Shown: positions 44,421-53,188, counted from the first letter of the stretch. The stretch is 64,000 nucleotides of DNA from JACRLV01 sp045863555 (GCA_045863555.1 BTUU01000006.1:248001-312000); one strand, 5' to 3'. The notes: generated by a model not told the origin, from the sequence alone. Program-made: numbers and translations.

Positions 44421-45743
44421 TCAGGGTGTTTCCAGGCGCGGGCTCGCGGGCGCGGAGGCCGGCTTCGACGTCGGATCGCCGAGCAATCCGTCCCACGTCG
44501 CGTCGGCCGACCAGTAGTCGAGCCGCCGCCCGTTGAGGAAGAGCGCCGGCGTGACTTTCACGCCGATCCGTACGGCCAGCTCGATGTCGCGCTTGATTCG
44601 CGCGTCGATCTCAGTCGCGCCCAGGGCGGCTTCGAACTTCGCGCGGTCGACGCTGACCAGTTCCGCCCACTCCGCCTCGGATCGGTCCTCGAGCGCAGCC
44701 TGATCGGCGTACATGCGCCGCCGCAGCTGGCTCACCTTCTCCGCGCCGCCCGCCGCGAGCGCCGCCTCGACGATCCGCGCCGCCTTGCAGCCGACGACGT
44801 GCCGCGTGTTGGGCGAATTCGGGTTGCAGGCGCGGTCGAGCGGGTAGTGGCGGTAGATGACCTTCAGCCTGCCCGGGTGCCGCTGCATCGCCTTCTCGAT
44901 CACGCCGTGCGCCGTGCGGCAGGCGGTGCATTGCAGATCGCCGAAGACGACCAGCGTGTTCGGCGCGTCGGCCGGGCCGTCGAACGGGGCGTCGGCGTCG
45001 AGGGGCTCGGCGATGAGCGGTTGCTGCGAGTGGTGCCAGCGCCCGAACGCGGGATTCTCGATGATCTTCGAATACTCGCTCTTGTACTGGGCGAGCATCG
45101 AGCCGGCGATCGTGTTCACGGACGACATGATCGACGCCAGGCCGAAGCTGCCCATCGCCAGCAGCGACGCGATCGCCGTCGAGTGATACGGCCAGGCGGT
45201 CGCCTGCGGGCGGGCGGGCGCGGGCCACGAAAGCAGCGTCAGGATCAGCAGGCCGGCGTTGATGGCGTGAACCGTGGCACAGAAGACGCACCAGCGATCG
45301 AGGATAACCGCCATGATGTACACGAACCGCGCCGATTCGACCGCGCCCGTGAGCATGATCGCGAGCAGCGGCAGGTACCAGTACCAGCGGCCCCGGTTCA
45401 CCGGCCCCACGAGTGCGAACCAGATCGCCAGCATCCCGAAGTACGCGACGCCGACGGCCGCGACGGGCAGGTTGCCGGCGATCTTGGCGTATTTCGATGC
45501 CAGCACGGACTGGCAGTCATTCGGCGCGCCGTCGGCCGCACCGCCGCAGAACGCGGTAAGCAGCGGCGAGGCGGCGGCGGCGTTGCTGCTGTACGTGAGC
45601 AGTTCGTTGCTCAGCCAGCACGCGACGAGCGCCAGCATCGCTCCGACGAAGCGGATCCAGACGCGCGGAGCCGACGCCGTCGTCACGGGCGGTCCCCCCG
45701 AATCCGGGGCGGCCGCACCGCCGTGTGATGGGATTGTGGCCAT
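44421..45743 (-). CDS. Vitamin K epoxide reductase fused to DsbA-like thioredoxin domain
   Basis: 440-aa membrane protein for disulfide-bond formation. The VKOR part has four to five transmembrane helices with the conserved Cys pair loop (NDCQSVLASKYAKIAG) and the active WCVFCATVHAINAG. The C-terminal extracytoplasmic thioredoxin-like domain (about 260-430) carries LVVFGDLQCTACRTAHG, with a CTAC active site, plus the cis-Pro region KVTPALFLNG. It can oxidise secreted proteins and pass electrons to quinones. It is the first gene of an operon with the ECF sigma factor. Confidence 0.92.
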   Translation of the reverse strand: MATIPSHGGAAAPDSGGPPVTTASAPRVWIRFVGAMLALVACWLSNELLTYSSNAAAASPLLTAFCGGAADGAPNDCQSVLASKYAKIAGNLPVAAVGVAYFGMLAIWFALVGPVNRGRWYWYLPLLAIMLTGAVESARFVYIMAVILDRWCVFCATVHAINAGLLILTLLSWPAPARPQATAWPYHSTAIASLLAMGSFGLASIMSSVNTIAGSMLAQYKSEYSKIIENPAFGRWHHSQQPLIAEPLDADAPFDGPADAPNTLVVFGDLQCTACRTAHGVIEKAMQRHPGRLKVIYRHYPLDRACNPNSPNTRHVVGCKAARIVEAALAAGGAEKVSQLRRRMYADQAALEDRSEAEWAELVSVDRAKFEAALGATEIDARIKRDIELAVRIGVKVTPALFLNGRRLDYWSADATWDGLLGDPTSKPASAPASPRLETP

Positions 45744-45795
45744 CCGCGGAATGGTATCTCACGCGGAGCGATCCCGCACACAGCACCGAGCGGTT

Positions 45796-46869
45796 TCAGG
45801 TCAGGAACGTACTGTATTGCTTCGGCAGCGAGAGCTTGTCGACCTTTCGCAGCGTCTTGGCCGCTTCGTATGCCCAGTAGGGCGTTCGGAGCATCTCGCG
45901 GGCCAGGAGGACCATGTCCGCCCGGCCGTTGCGGATGATCTCGTCCGCCTGCGACGCTTCGAGGATCATGCCGACCGCGGCGGTGGGAATGTCTGCGCCG
46001 CGCTTGACCGCTTCGGCCAGCGGGACCTGCCAGCTCGCGCCGGCGGGGTACTTCACGCCGGGTGCGATCGCGCCGGAGCTGCAATCGACGAGGTCGACCC
46101 CCTCGGCCTTGAGGCGTTTCGCGAGGTCGACGGAGTCTTCGAGCGTCCAGCCGCCGTCGATCCAGTCGGTCGCGGAGATGCGGACCGCGAGCGGGAGGCG
46201 GTCGGGCCAGGCGGCGCGGAGCGTGCGCGTGGTTTCGATGACGAAGCGGATGCGGTTCTCGAACGAGCCGCCGTAGTTGTCGGTGCGTTTGTTGCTGATT
46301 GGCGAGAGGAAGCTGTGGCCGAGGTAGCCGTGGGCGGTGTGGAGCTCGATCATGTCGAAGCCGGCGGTGAGGGCGCGAGCGGCGGCGTCGCGGAAGGCTC
46401 GTTGGACGCGCGTGATGTCGTCGAGCGACATTTCGCGGGGCGCGCGGGTGAGGTTGCCGCCGAATGCGACGGGCGAGGGGCCGATCGGTTCCCAGCCGCC
46501 CTGTGATTCGTCGAGCTGTTTGTCGCCGAGCCAGGGGGCGGACGTGCTCGCCTTGCGGCCGGCGTGGGCGAGCTGGATCGCGGGGACAGCGCCGTGCTCG
46601 CGGAGGAAGCGGGTGATGCGGGCGAGGGGCTCGACGTGCTTGTCGGCCCAGATACCGGCGTCGGTCGGGGAGATGCGACCCTCGGGCGAGACGGCGGTCG
46701 CCTCGGCCATGACCATGCCCGCGCCGCCGACGGCCCGCGCGCCGAGGTGGACGAGGTGCCAGTCGGTGGCGGCTCCGTCGTCGGAACTGTACTGGCACAT
46801 GGGCGAGACGCCGATGCGGTTGCGGAAGGTGACGTCGCGAAGGGTGAGGGGGTCGAACAGTTGCGGCAC
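45796..46869 (-). CDS. namA: NADPH dehydrogenase, old yellow enzyme (YqjM/NamA type)
   Basis: 357-aa FMN enoate reductase from a GTG start at 46869, AGGAG 7 nt upstream. Signatures: LFDPLTLRDVTFRNRIGVSPMCQYSSDDG (FMN-contacting Cys), AIQLAHAGRKAS (His), ELHTAHGYLGHSFLSPISN and ADMVLLAREMLR. The short class with a Cys at this position is the YqjM subgroup, which reduces activated C=C bonds and is tied to electrophile or oxidative stress. It is divergent from an ArsR-family regulator across a repeat-rich spacer. Confidence 0.93.
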   Translation of the reverse strand: MPQLFDPLTLRDVTFRNRIGVSPMCQYSSDDGAATDWHLVHLGARAVGGAGMVMAEATAVSPEGRISPTDAGIWADKHVEPLARITRFLREHGAVPAIQLAHAGRKASTSAPWLGDKQLDESQGGWEPIGPSPVAFGGNLTRAPREMSLDDITRVQRAFRDAAARALTAGFDMIELHTAHGYLGHSFLSPISNKRTDNYGGSFENRIRFVIETTRTLRAAWPDRLPLAVRISATDWIDGGWTLEDSVDLAKRLKAEGVDLVDCSSGAIAPGVKYPAGASWQVPLAEAVKRGADIPTAAVGMILEASQADEIIRNGRADMVLLAREMLRTPYWAYEAAKTLRKVDKLSLPKQYSTFLT

Positions 46870-47074
46870 GGGTGATCTCCTGCGTTTCTCGCGGCCGCGG
46901 TCGGCCGGGCTCGATAGTTCGATGAACTTCGAACAAGGGGAGGATAGCGCGCGGGGTCGGGAGTGGCAAATGGGAGCATGCCGATCGAAGGTGCGCAGCG
47001 TGGTGTGTACACGCGAAGTGCGCATCTTCCAATAATATCGCGGCTTCCGCGATCCCAGCGGGGTTGGGGGAATC

Positions 47075-47114
47075 GTGAACTGCGCATCTTCGGGGTGTGA
47101 ACTGCGCATCTTCG
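47075..47114. repeat. Direct repeat of GTGAACTGCGCATCTTCG
   Basis: Two exact 18-nt copies 22 nt apart (47075-47092, 47097-47114). A related unit GAAGTGCGCATCTTC lies at 47015-47029. They are close to the namA promoter side and could be operators, or remnants of a mobile repeat. Confidence 0.7.
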
Positions 47115-47269
47115 ATGGTCGGTGCGTTGGGTCCACAGCTCTCACGTCCCAGTTTGCCGGCTCGGCGCGTCAACACGAAGGAATTGTTGCGCGCAAATTT
47201 GGCGCCGCGTATTGGTGGCGAAGATTGGCGATTTCTGGCGGGGTATGGTGCGTCTTGAGCGCTAGCGAA

Positions 47270-47330
47270 AGCTGGGCCCGCCGCGGAAGGCGCATGCGTG
47301 CGAAGTGGCGGGTTTACGCGGCGGGCCCAG
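47270..47330. repeat. 14-bp inverted repeat with 33-nt loop
   Basis: GCTGGGCCCGCCGC / GCGGCGGGCCCAGC, perfect. The arm sequence, including the following CTACG, looks like a dispersed palindromic element. Confidence 0.8.
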
Positions 47331-47340
47331 CCTACGTTAC

Positions 47341-47413
47341 TGCGCCTCTGCGCCTCTGCGTGAGGCTCTCCTCCGAAATCGAAGGCAGTCTCACGCAGAG
47401 GCGCGGAGGCGCG
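47341..47413. repeat. Long hairpin of the dispersed CTCTGCGTGAG repeat
   Basis: A 24-nt arm (47341-47364) pairs with 47390-47413 with two mismatches, one a possible G-U pair; 25-nt loop. The CGCCTCTGCGTGAG core is a repeat known to occur in many unrelated bacteria. It ends 45 nt before the ArsR start codon. Confidence 0.8.
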
Positions 47414-47457
47414 GAAGACAAGGTTGGACAATTCGGCGGGGCGCGCAAGAATAGGGC

Positions 47458-47829
47458 ATGGCTTCGCTTGCCCATCCCGAGCTTCGAGACGTGACGCTTG
47501 CGGCCGTGCTGCATGCGCTGAGCGATCCGACGCGGCTGGAGGTTGTGCGGCGGCTGCGCGGGGCGCGGGGGGAGCTGTCGTGCTGCGAGATCGGGATCGA
47601 GCAGGCGAAGGCGACGCTTTCGCATCATTTCAAGGTGTTGCGGGCGGCTGGATTGATTCGGGTTCGGGTTGAGGGGACGCAACGGTTCAATTCACTGCGG
47701 GCGGATGAGATCGAGGTCCGGTTTCCGGGGCTCTTGAAGTCCATCCTGAAGGCGCTGGAGCACGGCGACGCCGCGCCTGTGGCACGTGCGGCGCGGCGGC
47801 GAAGCGCTCGTGCGTCCTCCGGACGCTGA
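47458..47829 (+). CDS. ArsR-family transcriptional regulator
   Basis: 123 aa. Winged helix with VLHALSDPTRLEVVRRLRGARGELSCCEI, recognition helix KATLSHHFKVLRAAGLI and wing VRVEGTQRFNSLRADEIEV. A Cys pair (SCCE) sits near the helix where metal- or redox-sensing ArsR proteins have theirs. It probably represses itself and the divergent namA in response to electrophiles or oxidants, as this pairing is common for such enzymes. The last residues run into a short direct repeat. Confidence 0.9.
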   Translation: MASLAHPELRDVTLAAVLHALSDPTRLEVVRRLRGARGELSCCEIGIEQAKATLSHHFKVLRAAGLIRVRVEGTQRFNSLRADEIEVRFPGLLKSILKALEHGDAAPVARAARRRSARASSGR

Positions 47830-47889
47830 GAGAATACGGACGAGGCCAGGGACTGAAGTCCCTGGCTACGCTCGTACGTCCTCCGGACG
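47809..47889. repeat. Direct repeat pair and embedded palindrome
   Basis: CGT(G/A)CGTCCTCCGGACG occurs at 47809-47825 and 47873-47889. Between them GCCAGGGA-CTGAAG-TCCCTGGC (47845-47866) forms an 8-bp hairpin typical of dispersed elements. The first copy covers the last codons of the ArsR gene. Confidence 0.7.
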
Positions 47890-47982
47890 AATGCGGGCGA
47901 AGCGTGCCGTCGCGGTCGAGCGCGACGTGCGGGCGATGCGGCGCGGGGCGCGTCCCTCCGCTTTTCGTACCTCCGATCGGCT

Positions 47983-48014
47983 GCATGCCTACGCGGAGTA
48001 CCGCGAAAGCATGC
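47983..48014. repeat. REP-like palindrome, copy 4
   Basis: Inverted orientation like copy 3, with one change in the left arm (GCATGCCT). It is followed by the conserved CACCC. It lies 38 nt before the 3' end of the leftward TPR lipoprotein gene, far from the transposase, as expected for a mobilised non-autonomous element. Confidence 0.88.
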
Positions 48015-48052
48015 CACCCATTTCATCCATGCCACCGTGCCGCCGTGCCAGC

Positions 48053-49720
48053 TTACTTGGCCGCGACTGCCTCGGCTGTATCGGCCGCGCAGGCGTGGCC
48101 CGGGATGCAGAGGCAGCTTGAGTCGATGTTCACGTCCGCCCGGGCCCACGCCTTTTCGAAACGGGCCTGCACTGCGGCCGCCTCCGGCGCGCCGCGCTTC
48201 TTCAGGCACACCGCGAGGCCGTGCAGCGACCAGCCGTTCTCCGGCCAGACCTGTAGATCCGCCTCGTAGACCTTTTCGGCCTCCGCCCAGCGGCCGGCGG
48301 ACGTGAGGACCGCGCCGAGCGTGTGGCGGACCGGCTGGACCCAGTCGGGCGGCTCCATGTACCGGAGCGAATCTTCGATCTCGATTGCCTTCGTCAGGCT
48401 CGCGACCGCCTTGTCGATCTCGCCGCGGCGGAACTCGGTCTCGCCGCGCAGCATGAGGTCGGCGATGTCGAGCACCTTCTCGGCCGGGTTGATCGCCATC
48501 ATCGCGCCGGCGGGCACTCGCTTGCGCGCCTCATTGAAGCGCTGATGCTCGGCCTCGGCCGCGGCGACGTCGCCCTTGGCCGCGTACGCGACGCCGCGGG
48601 CGAAGTGCCACATGCAGGTCGTGATGACGAGGCGGGAATCGGGCGCGGGCTCGGCGAGGACTTCGTCCCAGCGGCCGAAGCGCATGAGGGCCTCGTAGGG
48701 GATCGCCATGTACGGATCAATCAGCGCGGGCTTGCCGGCGAGGATTTCCGCGGGGATTGACGCGATCATTCCGCGGGCGGCGTCGACGGCGACCTTCGAG
48801 CGGCCTTCCATCATGGACGCAAAGCTCAGGAAGTGGCGGTTGTGCAGCATGTACACGGTGTAGAAGCGCGGCGGCTCGGCCACGCGGCGGTAGCGCTCAT
48901 CGGCGGCGATCGCCTTGGCATTCTGATCGGCCGCCATGGCCCAGCGGCCGGTCTGGACATCGATGTGCGAGGGCATATGAACGAGGTGGCCGGCGAGCGG
49001 GGCCCAGTTGCGCAGCCGCTCGGCGGCGGCGTTTGCTCGCTCGGGAAAGGGCGAGGCTTCGACCGCGTGAATGTAGAGGTGATTCGCACCCGCGTGGTTG
49101 GGGTCCTTCTTCAGTACGTCCTCGAGGATCGCGACGATCTCCGTGGCGGCCTTCTTGGGCTGGCCGTCGTGCGTCCACAGGTCCCACGGCTGGAGGTTCA
49201 TGAGGGAATCGGCATAGAGCGTGGCCACGTCGACGTCGTCGGGGAACTGGCGCCAGACTTCGCGCATGGCGTCGGCGAAATCCTGGTTGAGCTTCTCGCG
49301 GTTGCCGCCGTCCTTCGCGTAACGCTTCGAGATCGCGCGGATGAGGGCGGCCTCGACGGGCCGGGCGCTCGGGGCGAGTTCCTCGGCGCGGCGCATGGCA
49401 GCGTAGGCCTCGGCGATCTGCTCGGCGTCCATTTCGGGGTTGTTGATGTGCGGGCCGTTGGCGAAGGCGATGCCCCACCAGGCCATGGCGCAGTCGGGGT
49501 CGATGCGCGTGGCCGCCTGGAAGGAGCGGATGGCCTCATCGTGGTTGAAGGCATAGACCCAGGTGAGGCCCTGGTCGAAGAGTTCCTGCGCCTCGGCCGA
49601 TCGCGTGGTGACGGGGCGATTCAGGTCGCCGAGATCGGCCCAGAGCTCGCCGCGCCTTGCGCCGGCGCAGCCGCTCGCGAGCAGCGCGAACGCGGCCAGA
49701 ATGACGATCGAAAGTCTCAT
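48053..49720 (-). CDS. TPR-repeat lipoprotein
   Basis: 555 aa. Signal peptide with lipobox LLASGC (Cys about residue 18), so anchored to a membrane. Several TPR units follow, for example ELFDQGLTWVYAFNHDEAIRSF, AMAWWGIAFANG and RWAEAEKVYEADLQVWPENG; an internal region has NHLYIHAVEAS and HMPSHIDVQTGRW, typical of this planctomycete/acidobacterial family of unknown function. GGGAGG lies 8 nt before ATG 49720. C-terminal residues are Cys-rich (SSCLCIPGHAC). Confidence 0.87.
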   Translation of the reverse strand: MRLSIVILAAFALLASGCAGARRGELWADLGDLNRPVTTRSAEAQELFDQGLTWVYAFNHDEAIRSFQAATRIDPDCAMAWWGIAFANGPHINNPEMDAEQIAEAYAAMRRAEELAPSARPVEAALIRAISKRYAKDGGNREKLNQDFADAMREVWRQFPDDVDVATLYADSLMNLQPWDLWTHDGQPKKAATEIVAILEDVLKKDPNHAGANHLYIHAVEASPFPERANAAAERLRNWAPLAGHLVHMPSHIDVQTGRWAMAADQNAKAIAADERYRRVAEPPRFYTVYMLHNRHFLSFASMMEGRSKVAVDAARGMIASIPAEILAGKPALIDPYMAIPYEALMRFGRWDEVLAEPAPDSRLVITTCMWHFARGVAYAAKGDVAAAEAEHQRFNEARKRVPAGAMMAINPAEKVLDIADLMLRGETEFRRGEIDKAVASLTKAIEIEDSLRYMEPPDWVQPVRHTLGAVLTSAGRWAEAEKVYEADLQVWPENGWSLHGLAVCLKKRGAPEAAAVQARFEKAWARADVNIDSSCLCIPGHACAADTAEAVAAK

Positions 49721-50023
49721 GAGAATACCTCCCTGTTGAGAGCCCGGAAGCGACCACCCGTCGCGTATTGTGGATGCCGAAGCTGCCGATGTCACGGATT
49801 TTCTGCATCGCGGCCGGTTAATAGGCGACAGCGGCGGCCGGGATTCACGCGGCATCTGGCGGGTACGGGGGTTCGTGCCGATTGCCGAAGCCGACCGGCG
49901 ATGATTGTGCCCCGAAAAATAGAGGTCGAACGCGTCATGGGCGCGGTAGAATCCGGCGGACATCGATACTCAGCCGGCCCCGATGAGCCGCGCACTCAGC
50001 TTCACACCGGAAGGACAAGACCC
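49721..50023. other. Divergent spacer
   Basis: 303 nt between the TPR lipoprotein and the PepSY-like gene. No gene, clear promoter or repeat is visible to me. Confidence 0.5.
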
Positions 50024-50563
50024 ATGAAACGCAACCTGGTGCTGATTTCGGTCGTCGCCGTGGCGTCGTTTGCAGCCGGAGGGCTGGTGGTCCGGGCCCA
50101 GGACAAGGGCAAGGTCGAGGACTACGAGAAAAAGGTGAAGGAAGCGGAGGTTCCCGCGCCGGCACTGGCCGCGCTGAAGAAGCTGGCCGGTGGGGCGGCG
50201 TTCACGGAATTCGCCGAGGAGGTCGAGCACGGGGTGAAATACTATGAAGGCTCGTGGAAGGGGCCGGACGGCAACGTGGATGCGCTTGTGACCGAGGGCG
50301 GCGACGTGGTCGAGATCGAGGAGTCGATGCCGGTCGAGAAGATCCCGTCCGGCGTGCGGGCGGCCGCGGAGAAGTCGGGCGCGAAGGACGGCACGTTTGA
50401 GCGGAAAACGCTGTATCTCTACGAGGTTCATTTCAAGAAAGACGGCAAGCCGCACGAGCTGATCTTCGGGGCGAATGGACAGCCGTACAGCGAGGACGCG
50501 GCGTGGTCGCCGGCTCCGCGGGGGAAGGCGGGCGGGCAGGCGGACGACGGCGGGGACGACTAG
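50024..50563 (+). CDS. Secreted PepSY-like protein
   Basis: 179 aa. Signal peptide MKRNLVLISVVAVASFAAGGLVVRAQ. Two PepSY/BLIP-like units follow (VPAPALAALKKLAGGAAFTEF, KYYEGSWKGPDGN; IPSGVRAAAEKSGAK, LYLYEVHFKKDGK), each a helix and strands. Such modules bind or inhibit peptidases or act as periplasmic binders. Tail Gly/Asp-rich. AAGGA lies 9 nt before the ATG. Confidence 0.8.
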   Translation: MKRNLVLISVVAVASFAAGGLVVRAQDKGKVEDYEKKVKEAEVPAPALAALKKLAGGAAFTEFAEEVEHGVKYYEGSWKGPDGNVDALVTEGGDVVEIEESMPVEKIPSGVRAAAEKSGAKDGTFERKTLYLYEVHFKKDGKPHELIFGANGQPYSEDAAWSPAPRGKAGGQADDGGDD

Positions 50564-50614
50564 CCGGCTGCGGAGCGGCGAGCGCCCGATCCATCCATGA
50601 ATTTCTAGAATTGC

Positions 50615-50643
50615 TTGACCGGCCCTGCCGGCGCGGCTATGCT
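50615..50643 (+). promoter_or_regulatory. Sigma-70 promoter for the HTH gene at 50674
   Basis: TTGACC, 17-nt spacer, TATGCT, predicted transcription start about 24 nt before the ATG. Five of six and four of six consensus bases. Confidence 0.6.
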
Positions 50644-50673
50644 CCGCTATGAAGACCCTAACGGAGACCAAAC

Positions 50674-50982
50674 ATGATCGACATTCAACAGGAGCTCATG
50701 ACCCCGCCGGAGGCCGCACGCTGGTTCCGCCGCTCGCCCTCCTGGCTCCGCCAGCAGGCCGACATCCTCCGCGTCGCCGGGCCCGGCGGCCAGCCGCTCT
50801 ATCACGTTCGCGTCTGCCGGGCGTACATCCTGGCCCGCATGACCACGGACGACGCGGATGAACTGCGCCGCGTGCAGATCCGGGCCCTGGCCGAGGCGTG
50901 CGGGCTCGGCGCGGAGGAGGCGCAGCGGCTGGTCGCGTCCGCGCCGGCCGTGCAGAAGAAAACGCCCGTGCCCGCGGTCTGA
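50674..50982 (+). CDS. Small MerR/excisionase-like DNA-binding protein
   Basis: 102 aa. MTPPEAARWFRRSPSWLRQQADI is a helix-turn-helix of the excisionase/MerR superfamily, and GQPLYHVRVCRAYI gives the wing with DNA-contacting Tyr. The helical C-terminus includes LRRVQIRALAEACGL. It has its own promoter and a hairpin overlapping its 3' end. Targets unknown. Confidence 0.7.
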   Translation: MIDIQQELMTPPEAARWFRRSPSWLRQQADILRVAGPGGQPLYHVRVCRAYILARMTTDDADELRRVQIRALAEACGLGAEEAQRLVASAPAVQKKTPVPAV

Positions 50983-50997
50983 CCGAGGGCACGGGCG
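50963..50997 (+). terminator. Hairpin overlapping the end of the HTH gene
   Basis: 11-bp stem CGCCCGTGCCC / GGGCACGGGCG with the stop codon in the loop. No T-tract. It lies between convergent genes and could stop transcription from both sides. Confidence 0.5.
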
Positions 50998-51093
50998 CAC
51001 CATGTTCATTCAACCGTTCACGCGGCGGCCGGTGCGACCGTCGCGCGGCCGCGGGTCGACGCCCGTCGCGCGGGACGCCTCCGCGGCGTGGGA

Positions 51094-51774
51094 TCAGCCG
51101 CCTTCGCCGCGCGTGGCCTCGACGCGCTCGGGCTTGGTCACGGCCATGATCTGCACGCGGCGGTTCTTGGACTTGCCGGCCTTGTCCGAGTTCGAGGCGA
51201 TCGGGTTCCACTCGCCCTGGCCGCCGGCGATGACGTTGTCCCGCGCGATGCCGAGCTTGATGAGCTCCTGCGTCACGGCGTACGCCCGGCCGAGGCTCAG
51301 ATCGAGGTTGTCCTTCCACTGCTTGGCGGTCACCTTGATGGGGTCGGTGTCGGTGTGGCCGATGACCCAGTACATCTTTCCGGCGAAGCGCGAATTGATC
51401 TGATCGACGACCTGGCGCAGCTTGGCGCGGCCCTCGGCCTTGATGGTGTTCTTGCCGGAGTCGAAGAGCACGTCGTCGCCGATGTTGGTCCATGAATACG
51501 GGCCGGCGGTGATCCAGCCGTCCTGCTCGGTTGCGGGCTGATTGGCGGCCGCGTCGAGCATCTGCTGGAGCTGGAGGGCGCGCTGGCGTGCGGCCTCGGC
51601 GTCGCGCATGGCGGCGGCGAGGCGGCCCTGGAGGTCGCGGTTGGCGCCGGCCTCGCGGTCAAGCTGTTCCTGAAGCGAGCGAATCTGTTCGTCGCGTCCG
51701 TCCTGACAACCGCTCGCGCCCATCAGGACGACGACGCCGATGAGCCCCGGCATCCACCGCTTCCACCCGATCAT
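51094..51774 (-). CDS. OmpA-family lipoprotein
   Basis: 226 aa. Lipobox VLMGASGC (Cys about 23), a coiled-coil segment (DEQIRSLQEQLDREAGANRDLQGRL, about 28-75) and an OmpA/MotB peptidoglycan-binding domain: DVLFDSGKNTIKAEGRAKLRQVVDQI, VIGHTDTDPI, LGRAYAVTQELIKLGI, NRRVQIM. It links the outer or cytoplasmic membrane to the cell wall. GGGAG lies 7 nt before the ATG. Confidence 0.92.
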   Translation of the reverse strand: MIGWKRWMPGLIGVVVLMGASGCQDGRDEQIRSLQEQLDREAGANRDLQGRLAAAMRDAEAARQRALQLQQMLDAAANQPATEQDGWITAGPYSWTNIGDDVLFDSGKNTIKAEGRAKLRQVVDQINSRFAGKMYWVIGHTDTDPIKVTAKQWKDNLDLSLGRAYAVTQELIKLGIARDNVIAGGQGEWNPIASNSDKAGKSKNRRVQIMAVTKPERVEATRGEGG

Positions 51775-51922
51775 GATTCACTCCCGTCTGCGAATTGCAC
51801 CTGCTGCCCTGCCAAGGCGATGATCGACCGGCCCACCATGGCCCTGTCGAAGCGCCGTCAGAATAGGTCGCGGGGCGCGGGTTCGCAAGCTGGATTGCGG
51901 CGGCGCGCGAGCGGGGCCAAGG

Positions 51923-52426
51923 CTACTCGAGCGGGAGCTCCCGCGCATGCCGAAGCGAGGAGGCGCCGACGTGCTCGGGCTCGGCGCGATTGAGCGTTCT
52001 GGCGCAGGCATTCCACCTGAGCATGGCATCCGCGTTGTCGGCCGGGCGATGGCGCTCGGCCTCGTCGTAAAGGCGCATCGCCTCGCGCAGCCAGCCGAGG
52101 CCGGCATCGGCGACGCCGTACCGCGCGGCGTGGGCGCGGCCCCAGCGCTCGCAGATGATCCCGCCGTAGTAGCTGCGTTCGTAGGGATCGGTGAGCTTGG
52201 TCAGGAGGGACTGGGGCTCGTCCATGCTTCCGGCGGCCTGGTCGAACTGGTCGGTCAGGGCGAGGACGAGCCCGGCGATGGCCGGCTGGTGTCCGGGGTC
52301 GCAGGCGAGGACGTCGCGATAGATGCTCTCGGCCTGGGCGGGTTCATTGAGCAGTCGGTAGCGTTCGGCCTTGGCGAGCGAGCGGTCGATCGCGTCCTTG
52401 GGGAGCCGTTTGAGTTCGAAGAGCAT
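51923..52426 (-). CDS. TPR-like protein downstream of the sdh operon
   Basis: 167 aa. Helical repeats: AKAERYRLLNEPAQAESIYRDVLACDPGHQPAIAGLVLAL and LREAMRLYDEAERHRPADNADAMLRWNACAR. No signal peptide. GGAGG lies 7 nt before the ATG and it begins only 21 nt after sdhB, so it is co-transcribed with succinate dehydrogenase and may assist it. Not a known assembly factor. Confidence 0.78.
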   Translation of the reverse strand: MLFELKRLPKDAIDRSLAKAERYRLLNEPAQAESIYRDVLACDPGHQPAIAGLVLALTDQFDQAAGSMDEPQSLLTKLTDPYERSYYGGIICERWGRAHAARYGVADAGLGWLREAMRLYDEAERHRPADNADAMLRWNACARTLNRAEPEHVGASSLRHARELPLE

Positions 52427-52447
52427 GGTTGAACCTCCATCGGCGCA

Positions 52448-53188
52448 TCAGCGCACGAGCACGCGGAGAATCCGCCGGATGGGATCATAATACTCGTCCA
52501 CGACCCGTTCCTTGAGCGGAATAATCGCATTATCCGTGATGGTGATGTGCTCGGGGCAGACCTTGGTGCAGCACTTGGTGATGTTGCACAGTCCGACATT
52601 GTGCTTGTCCTTCAGGTCCTTGAGGCGGTCTTCGGTGTCGAGCGGGTGCATTTCGAGGGCGGCGGTGTAGACGAGGAAGCGCGGGCCGATGAACTCGTCG
52701 TGCTTGCGGTGCTCGCGGAGGACGTGGCAGACGTCCTGGCAGAGGAAGCACTCGATGCATTTGCGGAATTCCTCGACGCGTTCGACGTCCTCCTGCTGCA
52801 TGCGCCAGGTACCGTCGGGAGCGTCGGGCTTGCGCGGTTTGAAGGGCTTGATGGTTTTCTTGGCGCGGAAATTCCAGGAGACATCGGTGACCAGGTCGCG
52901 GATGGGCGGAAACGCCTTCATGGGCTCGACGGTGATGGGTTTGCTCAGGTCGAGGCTGTTGAGGCGGGTCATGCACATCAGCCGCGGCATGCCGTTGATC
53001 TCTGCGGAGCAGGAGCCGCACTTGCCGGCCTTGCAGTTCCAGCGGCAGGCGAGATCGGGGGCCTGCTCGGCCTGGACGCGGTGAATCGCGTCGAGAACGA
53101 CCATTCCCTCGCCGGCGTCGGTGCGGTATTCCCTGAATTCACCGCCGCCGGCGTCGCCGCGCCAGACTCGTAACGTAACTGTGGCCAT
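52448..53188 (-). CDS. sdhB: Succinate dehydrogenase iron-sulfur subunit
   Basis: 246 aa. [2Fe-2S] ligands in CRWNCKAGKCGSCSAEING and the following Cys, the 4Fe-4S and 3Fe-4S ligands in CIECFLCQDVC and CNITKCCTKVCPEH. It moves electrons from the flavoprotein to quinone in complex II. A 157-nt gap with a 22-nt hairpin separates it from sdhA. ATG 53188. Confidence 0.94.
   Translation of the reverse strand: MATVTLRVWRGDAGGGEFREYRTDAGEGMVVLDAIHRVQAEQAPDLACRWNCKAGKCGSCSAEINGMPRLMCMTRLNSLDLSKPITVEPMKAFPPIRDLVTDVSWNFRAKKTIKPFKPRKPDAPDGTWRMQQEDVERVEEFRKCIECFLCQDVCHVLREHRKHDEFIGPRFLVYTAALEMHPLDTEDRLKDLKDKHNVGLCNITKCCTKVCPEHITITDNAIIPLKERVVDEYYDPIRRILRVLVR

Larger units (their letters stand above)
46870..47457. 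other. Repeat-rich spacer between namA and the ArsR regulator
   Basis: 588 nt without a supported gene. It contains three GTGCGCATCTTC-type units (47015, 47075, 47097), a hairpin at 47270-47330 and a long hairpin at 47341-47413 built from the CTCTGCGCCTCTGCGTGAG dispersed repeat. The promoters of both divergent genes must be in or beside these repeats. Confidence 0.7.
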
